Shown: positions 18,508-27,313, counted from the first letter of the stretch. The stretch is 64,000 nucleotides of DNA from DATBJJ01 sp036556425 (GCA_036556425.1 DATBJJ010000141.1:1-64000); one strand, 5' to 3'. Numbers and translations: made by a program. The notes: generated by a model not told the origin, from the letters alone.

Positions 18508-18873
18508 TCACGCACGTTCATGCCCCCAATCGAGCACGCCCTTGCGCCACACGTAGACGTAGCCCGCGAGAAGAATCAGGAAGAACACGACAAGCTGCAC
18601 GAATCCCGTCCAGCCGAGCGATCGCAGCGCCATCGCGAATGGATAGAGGAACGCGACCTCGATGTCGAAGAGGAGGAAGATCATCGCGACGAGATAGAAC
18701 TTGACCGGATGGCGCTCACGCGCGTCGCCGACCGGGGGCATACCGCACTCGTACGGCGCCAGCTTTTCCGGCGTCGGCTTCCGCGGCCCGAGCAGGTGCG
18801 ACAGGATGATGTTGAACGCCCCGAACCCGGCGCCCAGCCCAATCATGATGAGGATCGGAAGCCAGCCCTTCAT
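18508..18873 (-). CDS. nuoA: NADH-quinone oxidoreductase subunit A
   Basis: A 121-residue membrane subunit with three helices. The family motif KLAPYECGMPPVGDARERHP and the next VKFYLVAMIFLLFDIEVAFLYP-type segment (acidic FDIEVAF) are present. It is the first gene of the nuo operon, so the operon promoter should lie in the 18874-19013 interval shared with the divergent glycosyltransferase gene. I could not identify a convincing -35/-10 pair there. Confidence 0.96.
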   Translation of the reverse strand: MKGWLPILIMIGLGAGFGAFNIILSHLLGPRKPTPEKLAPYECGMPPVGDARERHPVKFYLVAMIFLLFDIEVAFLYPFAMALRSLGWTGFVQLVVFFLILLAGYVYVWRKGVLDWGHERA

Positions 18874-18909
18874 CTCTTCGTCTCGGAAAGCACGAGCGAT
18901 CCTGCAACG

Positions 18910-18931
18910 CTTGTGAATGTTTTCGCAAGCA
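18910..18931. promoter_or_regulatory. Imperfect palindrome upstream of nuoA
   Basis: Nine-nt arms (GCTTGTGAA at 18910-18918 and TTCGCAAGC at 18923-18931) match at 8 of 9 positions around a 4-nt centre. The element lies 37 nt upstream of the nuoA start in the divergent interval with the glycosyltransferase gene. It could be a protein-binding operator or a leader hairpin; nothing in the sequence decides between them. Confidence 0.3.
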
Positions 18932-19013
18932 CGTGCGCGTCTCGGTTCCCCTCGCCTCAGCGACGGGCCCTCTCTCAGCGAATGCTATCACAGCCCTGAG
19001 CCATAATGCCCCG

Positions 19014-20384
19014 GTGTCCCGCCTCGCGTGGTTCAGTCCCATGCCGCCCGTCGCCACCGGCATCGCGCGCTGCAGCGCCGAGCTCGTGCCGGCGCTCGCC
19101 GGCCGGCACGAGATCGACGTCTTCGTCGACCAGAAGAATCTCGCGCTCGCGAACGGCTCGCGCGCATCGGGCGGCGCGCCTCTTCGTTCGGCGTACGATT
19201 TCGCCTGGGAACATCACAAACGTCCGTACGACCTCGTCGTCTATCAGCTCGGCAACTCGTCGCATCACGATTACCAGTGGCCGTACGTCTTCCGTTATCC
19301 AGGGCTCGCGGTGCTGCACGATGCGCACCTGCATCACGCGCGCGCGGCGTGCCTCCTCCGCACGTTCCGCGCGGCCGATTATCGAACGGAGTTCGTCGAG
19401 AATCATCCCGACGCGCACGCGGATCTCGCCGAGCTTGCGATCGCCGGCTTCGACAATCATCTTCACTACGCGTTCCCGATGACGCGGCTCGTCGCCCTGC
19501 GATCGCGCCGCGTGGCGGTGCACGCGCGGGCGAGCGCCGAACGGCTGCGCGACGAGGCGCGCGGGGCGGCGATCGAGAGCCTCCGGCTCGGCCATGGCGT
19601 CGAGCTCTCCGATGACGAGTCCGCTCGCCGTGGACGCCAGGCGCGCGAGCGATACGCGATCACGCGCGACGCGATCGTCTTCGGATGCTACGGCGGGCTG
19701 ACGCGCGACAAACGCGTGCCGCAAATCCTCGCGGCGTTCGCTGCCACGCGCGTGCATGAGCCGCGGATGCATCTGCTGCTCGCGGGCGCCGTGCCCGCGC
19801 AGTACGATCTTGCTGGTGATATCGCACGGCTCGGCTTGGAAGACTCCTGCACCGTCACCGGCTATCTCGAGACCGACGACGAGTTCGCGAGCGCGATCGC
19901 GGCGTGCGACGTGAGCATGAACTTGCGCTGGCCCACGGCCCGCGAAATCTCCGGGCCGTGGCTGTGGTGCCTGGCCGCCGGAAAGCCAACCGTGACGATC
20001 GATCTCACGCATACGGCGCACGTGCCGTCGCTCGATCCGCGGACGTGGCAGAGCACCGCCACATCCGCAGACGCGCCGTGCACGGTGGCGATCGACATTC
20101 TCGACGAGGATCATTCGCTGAGGTTGGCAATGCGCCGACTGGCGACCGACGCGGCGTTGCGCGGCTCACTCGGCCGAGCCGCGCGGCAGTATTGGCGCGA
20201 CAACCATTCGGTCGCGGCGATGGTCTCCGACTATCGCCGTCTCGTGGACGACGTGCTGCGCGACGCGCATGCGCCACTCGATCCGGCGAAGCTTCCTGAT
20301 CATCTCCGGGACGATGGCGGCGGGACGCTGCGGCGGGTGATGCGGAGCTTCGATCTGCCGCTGCCATTCCCGCGTCGGCCTTGA
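19014..20384 (+). CDS. Glycosyltransferase (GT-B fold, GT1/GT4-like)
   Basis: About 456 residues from a GTG at 19014. The frame is open from an ATG at 18933, but those 27 extra residues lack similarity, while LAWFSPMPPVATGIARCSAE just after the GTG is the typical N-terminus of such enzymes. The C-terminal half has the nucleotide-sugar-binding fold (AIVFGCYGGLTRDKRVPQIL, LLLAGAVP, VTGYLETDDEFASAIAACDV, NLRWPTAREISGPWLWCLAAGKP). It probably transfers a sugar in surface polysaccharide synthesis, given the methyltransferase and ligase-like genes downstream. The acceptor and donor cannot be told. It is divergent from nuoA. Confidence 0.88.
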   Translation: MSRLAWFSPMPPVATGIARCSAELVPALAGRHEIDVFVDQKNLALANGSRASGGAPLRSAYDFAWEHHKRPYDLVVYQLGNSSHHDYQWPYVFRYPGLAVLHDAHLHHARAACLLRTFRAADYRTEFVENHPDAHADLAELAIAGFDNHLHYAFPMTRLVALRSRRVAVHARASAERLRDEARGAAIESLRLGHGVELSDDESARRGRQARERYAITRDAIVFGCYGGLTRDKRVPQILAAFAATRVHEPRMHLLLAGAVPAQYDLAGDIARLGLEDSCTVTGYLETDDEFASAIAACDVSMNLRWPTAREISGPWLWCLAAGKPTVTIDLTHTAHVPSLDPRTWQSTATSADAPCTVAIDILDEDHSLRLAMRRLATDAALRGSLGRAARQYWRDNHSVAAMVSDYRRLVDDVLRDAHAPLDPAKLPDHLRDDGGGTLRRVMRSFDLPLPFPRRP

Positions 20385-20392
20385 GGTAGACT

Positions 20393-20593
20393 TTGACGAT
20401 ACGCGTGAACGGCGAGCCGTACGAGATCGCCGGCCCGGTTACCATCAGCGCTCTGCTCGCCGAACTGCAGATCGATCCCCGGATCGTTGCGGTCGAACAC
20501 AACCTCGTCATCATCAAGCGAGACCGGTATCCATCGGTTGTCGTGAACGCGGGAGACGAGGTCGAGATCGTGAGATTCGTCGGGGGAGGCTGA
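20393..20593 (+). CDS. thiS: Sulfur carrier protein ThiS
   Basis: A 66-residue ubiquitin-like sulfur carrier ending in the diagnostic GG (EVEIVRFVGGG). After adenylation and thiocarboxylation of the terminal glycine it donates sulfur to ThiG for the thiazole moiety of thiamine. The start is a TTG (20393) with GAGG at 20384-20387 upstream. It begins 8 nt after the glycosyltransferase stop codon and precedes thiG. Confidence 0.93.
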   Translation: MTIRVNGEPYEIAGPVTISALLAELQIDPRIVAVEHNLVIIKRDRYPSVVVNAGDEVEIVRFVGGG

Positions 20594-20595
20594 TC

Positions 20596-20628
20596 GATTG
20601 CGGATCGTTGATTGCGGATTGTTGATTG
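20596..20628. repeat. 14-bp direct repeat between thiS and thiG
   Basis: GATTGCGGATCGTT (20596-20609) and GATTGCGGATTGTT (20610-20623) are tandem and differ at one position; a third, partial copy (GATTG) follows. This resembles a common short interspersed repeat of Acidobacteria genomes. It lies between two genes expected to be co-transcribed. Confidence 0.75.
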
Positions 20629-20640
20629 AAGAGACCGACC

Positions 20641-21441
20641 ATGTCGCTGGATACCCTGACGATTGCCGATAGAACATTCACCTCGCGTCTGATCGTGGGC
20701 ACGGGCAAGTACCCCTCGAACCAGATCATGGCGGACGCGCATCGCGCGTCCGGGGCCGAGATGGTGACCGTTGCCGTCCGGCGCGTCGATCTCCGCGACC
20801 GCAGCGCCGAATCGCTTCTCGGCCACATCGATCAGTCTCGAATCTTCCTGCTGCCGAACACCGCCGGCTGCTACACGGCCGAGGATGCGATCCGCACGGC
20901 GCGGCTGGGCCGCGAAGTGGGGCTCTCGAATTGGGTGAAGCTGGAAGTGATCGGCGACGAGCGCACGCTCTTCCCCGACAACATCGCGCTCCTCGAGGCC
21001 ACGCGCGTGCTGGTCGGCGAGGGCTTCGTCGTGCTGCCCTACACGAACGACGATCCGATTGTCTGCCGCAAGCTCGAAGAGGCGGGCGCCGCGGCGGTCA
21101 TGCCGCTCGGCGCGCCGATCGGATCGGGACTCGGCATCCAGAATCCCAACAACATTCTGATCATCCGCGAACAGGCTCGCATTCCGGTCATCGTGGACGC
21201 CGGCGTCGGCACGGCGTCGGACGCGACGATTGCGATGGAGCTCGGCGCGGACGGCGTCTTGATGAACACGGCGATCGCGCTCGCGAAGGACCCCGTGTCG
21301 ATGGCGTCCGCCATGAAGCTCGCCGTCGAGGCCGGCCGGCTCGCGTATCGCGCGGGCCGGATCGCGCGGCGGCCGCACGCATCCGCCAGCAGTCCCACCG
21401 ACGGCACGATTGCCGCGCTGGCGACCGGCGCTCGCAGATAG
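20641..21441 (+). CDS. thiG: Thiazole synthase ThiG
   Basis: A 266-residue TIM-barrel enzyme that makes the thiamine thiazole from DXP, ThiS-thiocarboxylate and an iminoglycine source. Typical sequences are SRLIVGTGKYPSN, the NTAGCYTAEDAIRTARL segment, WVKLEVIGDERTLFPDN containing the Schiff-base lysine, and PIGSGLGIQNPN and VDAGVGTASDATIAMELGAD. The ATG at 20641 begins the conserved sequence; a TTG 15 nt upstream is also in frame. thiS-thiG stand alone here without thiC, thiE, thiF or thiH. Confidence 0.96.
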   Translation: MSLDTLTIADRTFTSRLIVGTGKYPSNQIMADAHRASGAEMVTVAVRRVDLRDRSAESLLGHIDQSRIFLLPNTAGCYTAEDAIRTARLGREVGLSNWVKLEVIGDERTLFPDNIALLEATRVLVGEGFVVLPYTNDDPIVCRKLEEAGAAAVMPLGAPIGSGLGIQNPNNILIIREQARIPVIVDAGVGTASDATIAMELGADGVLMNTAIALAKDPVSMASAMKLAVEAGRLAYRAGRIARRPHASASSPTDGTIAALATGARR

Positions 21442-21444
21442 CTA

Positions 21445-22881
21445 ATGGAGGCGCTGGAAGAGACGCTGCGGCGGCTGAAGCGCGAGCGCGACGAGGCCGA
21501 TCGACGCTACAACGACGCGCTGACCGCTCTCGACCGGGCGCTGCCGCCGCCTCCCGATCTTCCACCGTCCCGCGGCGCGTACGACGATGCGCTGCTCGCC
21601 TCGCTGAACGAGGAGTGGCGAACGCTGACGGCCGGCCCGTCCGGCGAGGGATGGCGCGGCCGAGCGATCGGGTTCATTTGGCGAACGGTCGCGCCGTATT
21701 TCGAGCGGCAGCTCACGTTCAACGCGCACGTCGTCGATCATCTGAACCGCAACGTGAATGCGGCGCGCGACGCGCATCGCGCGTCGGAGGAAACGGTCGC
21801 CCGGCTTCGCGACGAGTTCGCGCGGCTCGGCGAGTTCCACGCACGCGCGCTCGCGTACCTTCAGCAGATCACCGCCTACATCGACACGCGCGATCGCGAC
21901 GCGGCCGGCGGCGCGCTCGTCCTGAACGCATCGCTCAGCGGGATGGCGGAAAACGCCGACAAGCGATGGGAATCGCTCGCGATCCGCGAGCGGCGGGCCG
22001 ACGAGCGGGCCGCGGCGCTGCGGTCGAGCCACGACGAGCTGCGCGCGATTCTCGCCGTCTCCCAGCAGGCGTCGCTCTCGGTGAAGCGTGAAGTCGAGAA
22101 GCTGCTGGCGCGCGAAGGCCCGCACGCCGCGCCCGCGACTGAGCCCGTTGCCGCGGTCGCTCCGCAGTCATCGGGAACGTTTGGAACGATCGACAGCTAC
22201 AAGTACGTCGGCTTCGAAGATCAGTTCCGCGGGCCGCGCGAGGAGATTCGCGCGCGTCTCTCGACCTACGTCCCGCTCTTTGCCGGCGCGTCCGACGTCC
22301 TCGACGTCGGGTGCGGCCGCGGCGAGTTCCTCGAGCTGCTCGCCGAGGCAAAGATCTCCGCGCGCGGCATCGACATCAATCACGAGATGGTCGAGCAGTG
22401 CCGGGCGCGCGGGCTCGACGTCGCCGAAACGGATGCCGTCACGTATCTGACGTCGCTGCCCGACGCGTCGATCGGCGGACTGTTCGCCGCGCAAGTCGTC
22501 GAGCATCTGCAGCCCGGATACCTGCTGCGGTTCCTGGAGCTCGCGTTCCACAAGATCCGTCCGGGCGGCCGCGTGATTCTCGAGACGCTCAACCCCGCGT
22601 GCTGGGTCGCCTTCTTCGACAGCTTCATCCGCGACATCACGCACGTCTGGCCGCTGCATCCGGAGACGTTGAAGTATCTCGTCCTCGCGAGCGGCTTCAC
22701 GCGCGCGGAGATCGACTACCGCTCGCCGGTCAGGCCGCAGGATCGCCTGCAAAAGATCGCGATCGCGGAATCTGCGGCGCCGCCGCTCGGCGACATCGCC
22801 GAGGCCTTCAACGGCAACGTCGACAAGCTCAACGCCCGCATCTTCACGCACCTCGATTACGCCGTGATCGGGGCGCGCTGA
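21445..22881 (+). CDS. Coiled-coil SAM-dependent methyltransferase
   Basis: A 478-residue protein. The first ~235 residues are highly charged and helical, with heptad-like stretches (MEALEETLRRLKRERDEADR at the start, and ASEETVARLRDEFARL). A class I methyltransferase domain follows (about 255-460), with DVLDVGCGRGEFLELLAE as the SAM-binding loop, ARGIDINHEMVEQC and AAQVVEHLQPGYL. This arrangement resembles methyltransferases of O-antigen loci, some of which cap the growing chain. It starts 3 nt after thiG and is 12 nt before a ligase-like gene, so polysaccharide modification is likely. The substrate is inferred from context only. Confidence 0.82.
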   Translation: MEALEETLRRLKRERDEADRRYNDALTALDRALPPPPDLPPSRGAYDDALLASLNEEWRTLTAGPSGEGWRGRAIGFIWRTVAPYFERQLTFNAHVVDHLNRNVNAARDAHRASEETVARLRDEFARLGEFHARALAYLQQITAYIDTRDRDAAGGALVLNASLSGMAENADKRWESLAIRERRADERAAALRSSHDELRAILAVSQQASLSVKREVEKLLAREGPHAAPATEPVAAVAPQSSGTFGTIDSYKYVGFEDQFRGPREEIRARLSTYVPLFAGASDVLDVGCGRGEFLELLAEAKISARGIDINHEMVEQCRARGLDVAETDAVTYLTSLPDASIGGLFAAQVVEHLQPGYLLRFLELAFHKIRPGGRVILETLNPACWVAFFDSFIRDITHVWPLHPETLKYLVLASGFTRAEIDYRSPVRPQDRLQKIAIAESAAPPLGDIAEAFNGNVDKLNARIFTHLDYAVIGAR

Positions 22882-22893
22882 CGCTTCGGTCCG

Positions 22894-24798
22894 ATGCACC
22901 CGCTGCACGACTGGGGAGCGAGGTTCTGCGGGGCGCTGGCGGCGCTGCTCTTCGCCGCGCTGCTCGCGTCGCTGACGCGCGTCCCCCACGTTCCTTCCTT
23001 CATCCTCGCGGGGCTCGCGGCCCTTGCGATCCTGTCGGCGCTTCGACCGGATCGCGGACTGCTCTCGCTCGCGATGACGGTGCCAATCGCCGCGTGGTTG
23101 GGACGCCAATGGCATCCGTCCGTTGCCTGGCCCGAAGCGCTCGTGGTCGCGTTCTGCGCAGGGTATTGCGCGCGGCGCGCCGCGCGGTCCCCGGTCGATC
23201 GGCCGCCGGCGAGCGATCCGCTCGCGCCGCCGTTCGTACTGTTCGTTGCGCTCGTCGCCGCGTCGCTCGTCGTTCAGATCCTCGTCGATGCGTGGCGCTT
23301 CGGCAACGCAACGATCGGCGCCGAGATGTCGACGCTCCTGACGTCGGCCTACTTCCTCTCGTCGTCGACCGCGGATCCCGTCGATGCGGCGATGCGCCTT
23401 CTCGAAACGCTGATCGTGCTGCGCGCGGCCGTCACGGTGACGCGCGACGTGCCGGGATTCGCGCTGCGCGCGACGCAGTGGGTGGTCTGTGGCGCGACGG
23501 CTGCCGCCGCGCTGAATCTCCTTCGGCTGTGGGAAGCGGCGATGCGGCTCGATTCGCCGGTCACCGCGTTCTTTCACTATCTCCTGACGCAGCGGTTGAA
23601 CGTCCACTACGCGGACGTGAACGCGGCGGGGTCGTACTTCGTGCTGACGCTCTTCGCTGCGCTTGGCCTCGCGCTCGCGCCGAAGGGACGCGCGTGGCTG
23701 ATCTCCATCGTGCTGATCGGCAGCTCGATCTGGGTCGCGGGATCGCGGCTGGCGATGATGACCGGCCTGCTCGCGATTCTGCTGCCGACCGGCGCGCGCG
23801 TCATGCGGATCCGGCGCGGGAGCGTTCGCGGCACGACGCTCGCCGTCGCGGCCCTCGTGCTCGCGCTGCTCGCCGCGGGCGGGGCGTACTTGATCCCCGA
23901 GCGGGGAAATCAGCAGTCCGCGATCACCGCGGTTCACGTCCGGTGGGAGCTCGCGCAGACGAGCGTGCGAATGGCCGCATCGGCGCCGATGTTCGGCGTC
24001 GGAATCGGGCGGTACTACTCGCGTTCCGGTGAGTTCAGCTCACCACAACTGCTCCGATTGTTTCCACCGGCCGTCCACGAGAACGCCCACAACAATTTCC
24101 TGCAGATCCTCGGCGAGCTGGGCCTCGTAGGGCTCATCGCGCTCGTCTGGCTGCTTGGCGCGGCCGCGTGGCTCGCGGTCCGATTGCTTCGAGCGAACAT
24201 CCACGATCCGGTGCGCTGGGGCCTCGTCACCGGATTGTTCGCGTTCGTGCTCTCGTGGCTTGGAAGCCATCCTCTCCTCATCGACGAGCCGGCGACGACG
24301 TTCTGGCTGGTGCTTGGAATCGTGTGCGGCTGGGGATTGACGATCGCGCCGGCAAAAGCGTCGACGCGTCCGGCGGCGATCGTGGGCGCACTCGTGGTCG
24401 CGGCCGTCGTTTCCATTCCGCTGCGCGTCGTCCAGCAGCGCGCGGATTTCGACCTGCAACATCGAGGCGTGGGACTCTCGGCGTGGCAGGAAGCCGTCGA
24501 GGGCGTGCGCTACAGGTTCGCGGGCGAGACGAGCAGTGTGTTCATTCCATCGGAAGCGCAGACGATCACGATGCCCGTTCGCTCCGTGCACGGCATCTCC
24601 GACGTGCGGCTGCACTTGACGCTCGATGGCCGGCCGGCGGACATCGTCAACGTTCCCGCGGATCGCTGGCAAGTCATTCGCCTGCACCTGCCGCAGGATC
24701 GGCATGCGCCGCGGTTCCGGCGGCTGGAACTGCGCGTGGAGAACGCACCGTCCAATACCGGCTCGATTTTGATGCTCGGCAAAGTTGAGTCTCGATGA
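22894..24798 (+). CDS. O-antigen ligase/polymerase-family membrane protein (Wzy_C)
   Basis: A 634-residue integral membrane protein with about 10-12 helices and a C-terminal non-membrane region of ~130 residues. The Wzy_C/WaaL signature HENAHNNFLQILGELGLVG, about residues 391-409, is unmistakable, and FGVGIGRYY precedes it. Members either ligate O-antigen to lipid A core or polymerise repeat units; the presence of an ABC exporter at the window end favours a ligase, but this is inference. The extra C-terminal domain (GVGLSAWQEAVEGVRYRFAG onwards) looks beta-rich and is not typical of short WaaL proteins. Confidence 0.87.
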   Translation: MHPLHDWGARFCGALAALLFAALLASLTRVPHVPSFILAGLAALAILSALRPDRGLLSLAMTVPIAAWLGRQWHPSVAWPEALVVAFCAGYCARRAARSPVDRPPASDPLAPPFVLFVALVAASLVVQILVDAWRFGNATIGAEMSTLLTSAYFLSSSTADPVDAAMRLLETLIVLRAAVTVTRDVPGFALRATQWVVCGATAAAALNLLRLWEAAMRLDSPVTAFFHYLLTQRLNVHYADVNAAGSYFVLTLFAALGLALAPKGRAWLISIVLIGSSIWVAGSRLAMMTGLLAILLPTGARVMRIRRGSVRGTTLAVAALVLALLAAGGAYLIPERGNQQSAITAVHVRWELAQTSVRMAASAPMFGVGIGRYYSRSGEFSSPQLLRLFPPAVHENAHNNFLQILGELGLVGLIALVWLLGAAAWLAVRLLRANIHDPVRWGLVTGLFAFVLSWLGSHPLLIDEPATTFWLVLGIVCGWGLTIAPAKASTRPAAIVGALVVAAVVSIPLRVVQQRADFDLQHRGVGLSAWQEAVEGVRYRFAGETSSVFIPSEAQTITMPVRSVHGISDVRLHLTLDGRPADIVNVPADRWQVIRLHLPQDRHAPRFRRLELRVENAPSNTGSILMLGKVESR

Positions 24799-25040
24799 GT
24801 ACCGTTCGTGCCGCCGATCACTGACACGACGACGAATTCGCGAAGAGCACGAAGGCCACGAAAATCGCGAAGGAAGACGACGAAGAAAATGGACAGTGTC
24901 GAAACGATCACGACGAGCCGCCGCTCGTAAGAAACTGGGAAGAAGCACTTCTTCGCGTTGCTTCGCGAGCTTCGCGTTCTTCGTGATTGCTTTGTCGCAG
25001 CAGCATTCGCTCTGTCAGGGTGAAACGCTGCGACAAAAGA
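24799..25040. repeat. Intergenic interspersed repeat with hairpins between convergent genes
   Basis: The stretch is rich in CGAAG/CTTCG words in opposite orientations (about 24840-24890 against 24948-24985), forming a long imperfect inverted repeat. A perfect 7-bp hairpin (GAAGAAG at 24939-24945, CTTCTTC at 24948-24954) sits inside. It has no gene. Sequences of this type, translating as HEGHENRE-like strings, are familiar interspersed elements in Acidobacteria. Confidence 0.6.
24991..25037. terminator. Bidirectional terminator-like hairpin
   Basis: Perfect 11-bp arms TTTGTCGCAGC (24991-25001) and GCTGCGACAAA (25027-25037) surround a 25-nt loop. The hairpin lies between the convergent ends of the ligase-like gene and the GT2 gene, and has A-rich and T-rich flanks, so it could stop transcription from both sides. 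Confidence 0.5.
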
Positions 25041-26021
25041 TCACCGCGCGGACTTTTCACGGCGCTTCACGCCGATCCATCCGCGATCCATCAGCGCTTC
25101 GATGCTTCCCGTATTCGCGCGGCGTGCGCGCTGTACCGCTCGGCGTGCCGCCAGCACGCGCGGAACGCCGGCAAGCGCGGCGATCTTTCCGCGCAGGGCG
25201 GCGGCGCTCCGGCCGCGGAACACGTAGTGCCCCAAGCCCGCGACCGAATACAGCACGTGCGCCGGCAGCGTTCGCGCCATGAGTCCGCCAGGCGTGTTCT
25301 TCAGCCACGTCCATTCGAGATTCCGCTGACCGTGGTAGACCGCGTCGCGGCTCATCCTGCCCAACGTTCCACTGCCCGCGTGGCGGACGATGGCATCGGC
25401 CGCGTACCAACAGCGGTAACCGGCGAGCCGCGCGCGGTACGAGAGATCGACATCCTCGTACACCATGTAGAACGATTCGTCGAACCCGCCGAGCTCGTCG
25501 AAGATCGCGCGCGGGATCAAGAACGCAGCGCCGCACGCGCCGAAGACTTCTCGCGACTGCAGAAACGCGGCCGCCGCGACACCATGTCCGCGCTTGTACG
25601 CACCTCCCGCTCGGAGATACCCGTCGCCCGCGCTGTCGACGACATCGGGCTGCTTCAAGAAGACAATCCGTGATGCAACGATGTGGCGATCGCCGGCGTC
25701 GACGTGCGCGGCGTACAAGCGAGCCAGCCAGTCGGGCGCAGGGATCGTGTCGTTGTTGAGGAAAACCAACAACGGAGCGGCAGCCGCGGACGCCGCGCGA
25801 TTGTTGCCCGCCGCGAATCCGAGATTCTCCACGTTGTCGACGATGCGCGCCGAGGGAAACGTCGCGGCTACGAATTCCACGGAGCCGTCGGTCGAGCCGT
25901 TATCCGCCACGATCGTCTCGAACGCCGGCGCGCCAACCTGCGAGACGAGCGCCGTGAGGCACGGACGCAGCCACGCGCGGCCGTTGTAGTTCAACACGAT
26001 CACTGAAATCAGAGGGTTCAC
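25041..26021 (-). CDS. Glycosyltransferase family 2 (rhamnosyltransferase-like)
   Basis: A 326-residue GT-A enzyme. It has the N-terminal ISVIVLNYNGRAWLRPCL, the metal-site region LLVFLNNDTIPAPDWL and the acceptor-side FYMVYEDVDLSYRARLAGYR. The family transfers rhamnose or similar sugars from nucleotide donors. The start codon is a GTG (26021) that is itself part of an 8-bp tandem repeat, so upstream GTG codons in other frames crowd the initiation region. It is downstream of the GT4 gene on the same strand and convergent with the ligase-like gene. Confidence 0.93.
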   Translation of the reverse strand: MNPLISVIVLNYNGRAWLRPCLTALVSQVGAPAFETIVADNGSTDGSVEFVAATFPSARIVDNVENLGFAAGNNRAASAAAAPLLVFLNNDTIPAPDWLARLYAAHVDAGDRHIVASRIVFLKQPDVVDSAGDGYLRAGGAYKRGHGVAAAAFLQSREVFGACGAAFLIPRAIFDELGGFDESFYMVYEDVDLSYRARLAGYRCWYAADAIVRHAGSGTLGRMSRDAVYHGQRNLEWTWLKNTPGGLMARTLPAHVLYSVAGLGHYVFRGRSAAALRGKIAALAGVPRVLAARRAVQRARRANTGSIEALMDRGWIGVKRREKSAR

Positions 26022-26122
26022 GGGTTCAAGGGTTCACGGGTTCAAGGGTTCACGGGTTCACGGGTTCACGGGTTCACGGGTTCACGCGTTCACGGGTTCA
26101 CGCGTTCACGCGTTCACGGGTT
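26019..26122. repeat. 8-bp tandem array between two glycosyltransferase genes
   Basis: Thirteen units of CACGGGTT, with CAAGGGTT and CACGCGTT variants, run without interruption. The array provides the GTG start of the GT2 gene (26019-26021) and the stop codon of the GT4 gene (26106-26108). Because the unit is 8 bp, a change in copy number shifts frame and also changes the spacing between the two genes. Confidence 0.95.
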
Positions 26123-27218
26123 CACCGAGCAACCGGCGGTAGATCGCGGCGGTCTCTCGCGCCGTGCGGGTCCATGAGAACTCTCGGGCGCGAGCCAGGC
26201 CGGCGCGGCGCAGATCGTTGCGATACTGCTCGTCCTCCAGCACGCGCTCGATCGCGTTGCTCCATGCGTCGCCATCGTCCGGATCCAGCAACACTGCGGC
26301 GTCCCCAACGACCTCAGGAATGGACGATGAGCGCGCGGCGATGACGGGAGTGCCGCAGCTCATGGCCTCGACGAGCGGCAGGCCGAAGCCTTCGTAGCGT
26401 GACGGATAGACGAGCGCCGCCGCGGAACGATACAGCGCGAGCAGAACCGACTCGTCCGTGTGACCTGCGAACGTGACCAGGGGTGCGGCGCCGCCCGCTC
26501 CGTCCTCGATCGCCGACAGCTCGGGACCGCTTCCGCGATCCACGCCCGCGAGGATCAAGCCGCACGCGCGGTGTGAGCGATTCCGCTCACGCACGCGCGC
26601 AAGCGCCCGCGCGACCATCGAGAGATTCCTCCGGGGATGGAGATCGCCGACGTGAACCACAAATGACGACGGCCACGCCTTATCCAGCGGCAGCATCGCG
26701 CCTTCCGAGAACGCCGGACCGGCGGCAAGGGGCACGACGTCGATCCGCTCCGGCGGCAGGTTGTACGCCTCGACGATCTCGCGCTTCGAGAACGCCGAGT
26801 CCGTCACGATGCGATCCGCCGCGCGGGCGCTGCGCCGGTAGAAGGCGCGCCTCACGGGATCGCGTTTATAGGGATACCACTCGGGATGCCGCTCGAAGCT
26901 GACGTCATGGATGGTGAGGACCAGCGGACGTGGACCACCTACGGGTGCCGTGTAGGAGGGAGCGTGAAAGAGATCGAGGTTCGCGCGGCTGGCGGTCCTC
27001 GGAAGCCCCGTCGTCATCCATCCCAGATTGGTTGGTAGAGAGATTGCAGCAGGGACAACCTCGACCCCAGGCGGAACCGACGAGCCGGCCCGCGATCCTA
27101 CCGCGACGATCGTCATCGCGGGATCCACGGCCAGCGCACCGAATAACTCGCGTGCATAGCGGCGCATACCGGCCGCCGGCGACGCCAGCGCGCGGCCGTC
27201 GAAGCCGATGCGAAGCAC
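26106..27218 (-). CDS. Glycosyltransferase family 4
   Basis: A 370-residue GT-B enzyme. It begins MLRIGFDGRALASPAAGMRRY (typical of the family) and has FVVHVGDLHPRRNLSMVARA in the linker and LALYRSAAALVYPSRYEGFG with LPLVEAMSCGTPVIAARSSS at the donor site (E-x7-E type). It probably adds a sugar to a lipid-linked glycan. The last codons and the stop codon lie in the 8-bp tandem array, so the C-terminus is set by repeat copy number. It is divergent from the sugar dehydrogenase gene at 27314. Confidence 0.94.
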   Translation of the reverse strand: MLRIGFDGRALASPAAGMRRYARELFGALAVDPAMTIVAVGSRAGSSVPPGVEVVPAAISLPTNLGWMTTGLPRTASRANLDLFHAPSYTAPVGGPRPLVLTIHDVSFERHPEWYPYKRDPVRRAFYRRSARAADRIVTDSAFSKREIVEAYNLPPERIDVVPLAAGPAFSEGAMLPLDKAWPSSFVVHVGDLHPRRNLSMVARALARVRERNRSHRACGLILAGVDRGSGPELSAIEDGAGGAAPLVTFAGHTDESVLLALYRSAAALVYPSRYEGFGLPLVEAMSCGTPVIAARSSSIPEVVGDAAVLLDPDDGDAWSNAIERVLEDEQYRNDLRRAGLARAREFSWTRTARETAAIYRRLLGEPVNA

Positions 27219-27313
27219 GCGCCAATGGTAGCAGTTGCATGCAGTCCTGTAGAAAACCGCCGATGGGGCCGAAATCTATAACCGTACGCCAGCGCCGCCT
27301 GTCTAAGGAGTTT

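Noticed and set aside
26019..26122. CRISPR array
   Set aside because: The units are 8 bp in direct tandem with no spacers and no cas genes nearby.
27277..27282. TATAAC as a -10 box before the first sugar dehydrogenase gene
   Set aside because: No matching -35 sequence lies 16-19 nt upstream; TTGCAT at 27235 is too far away.
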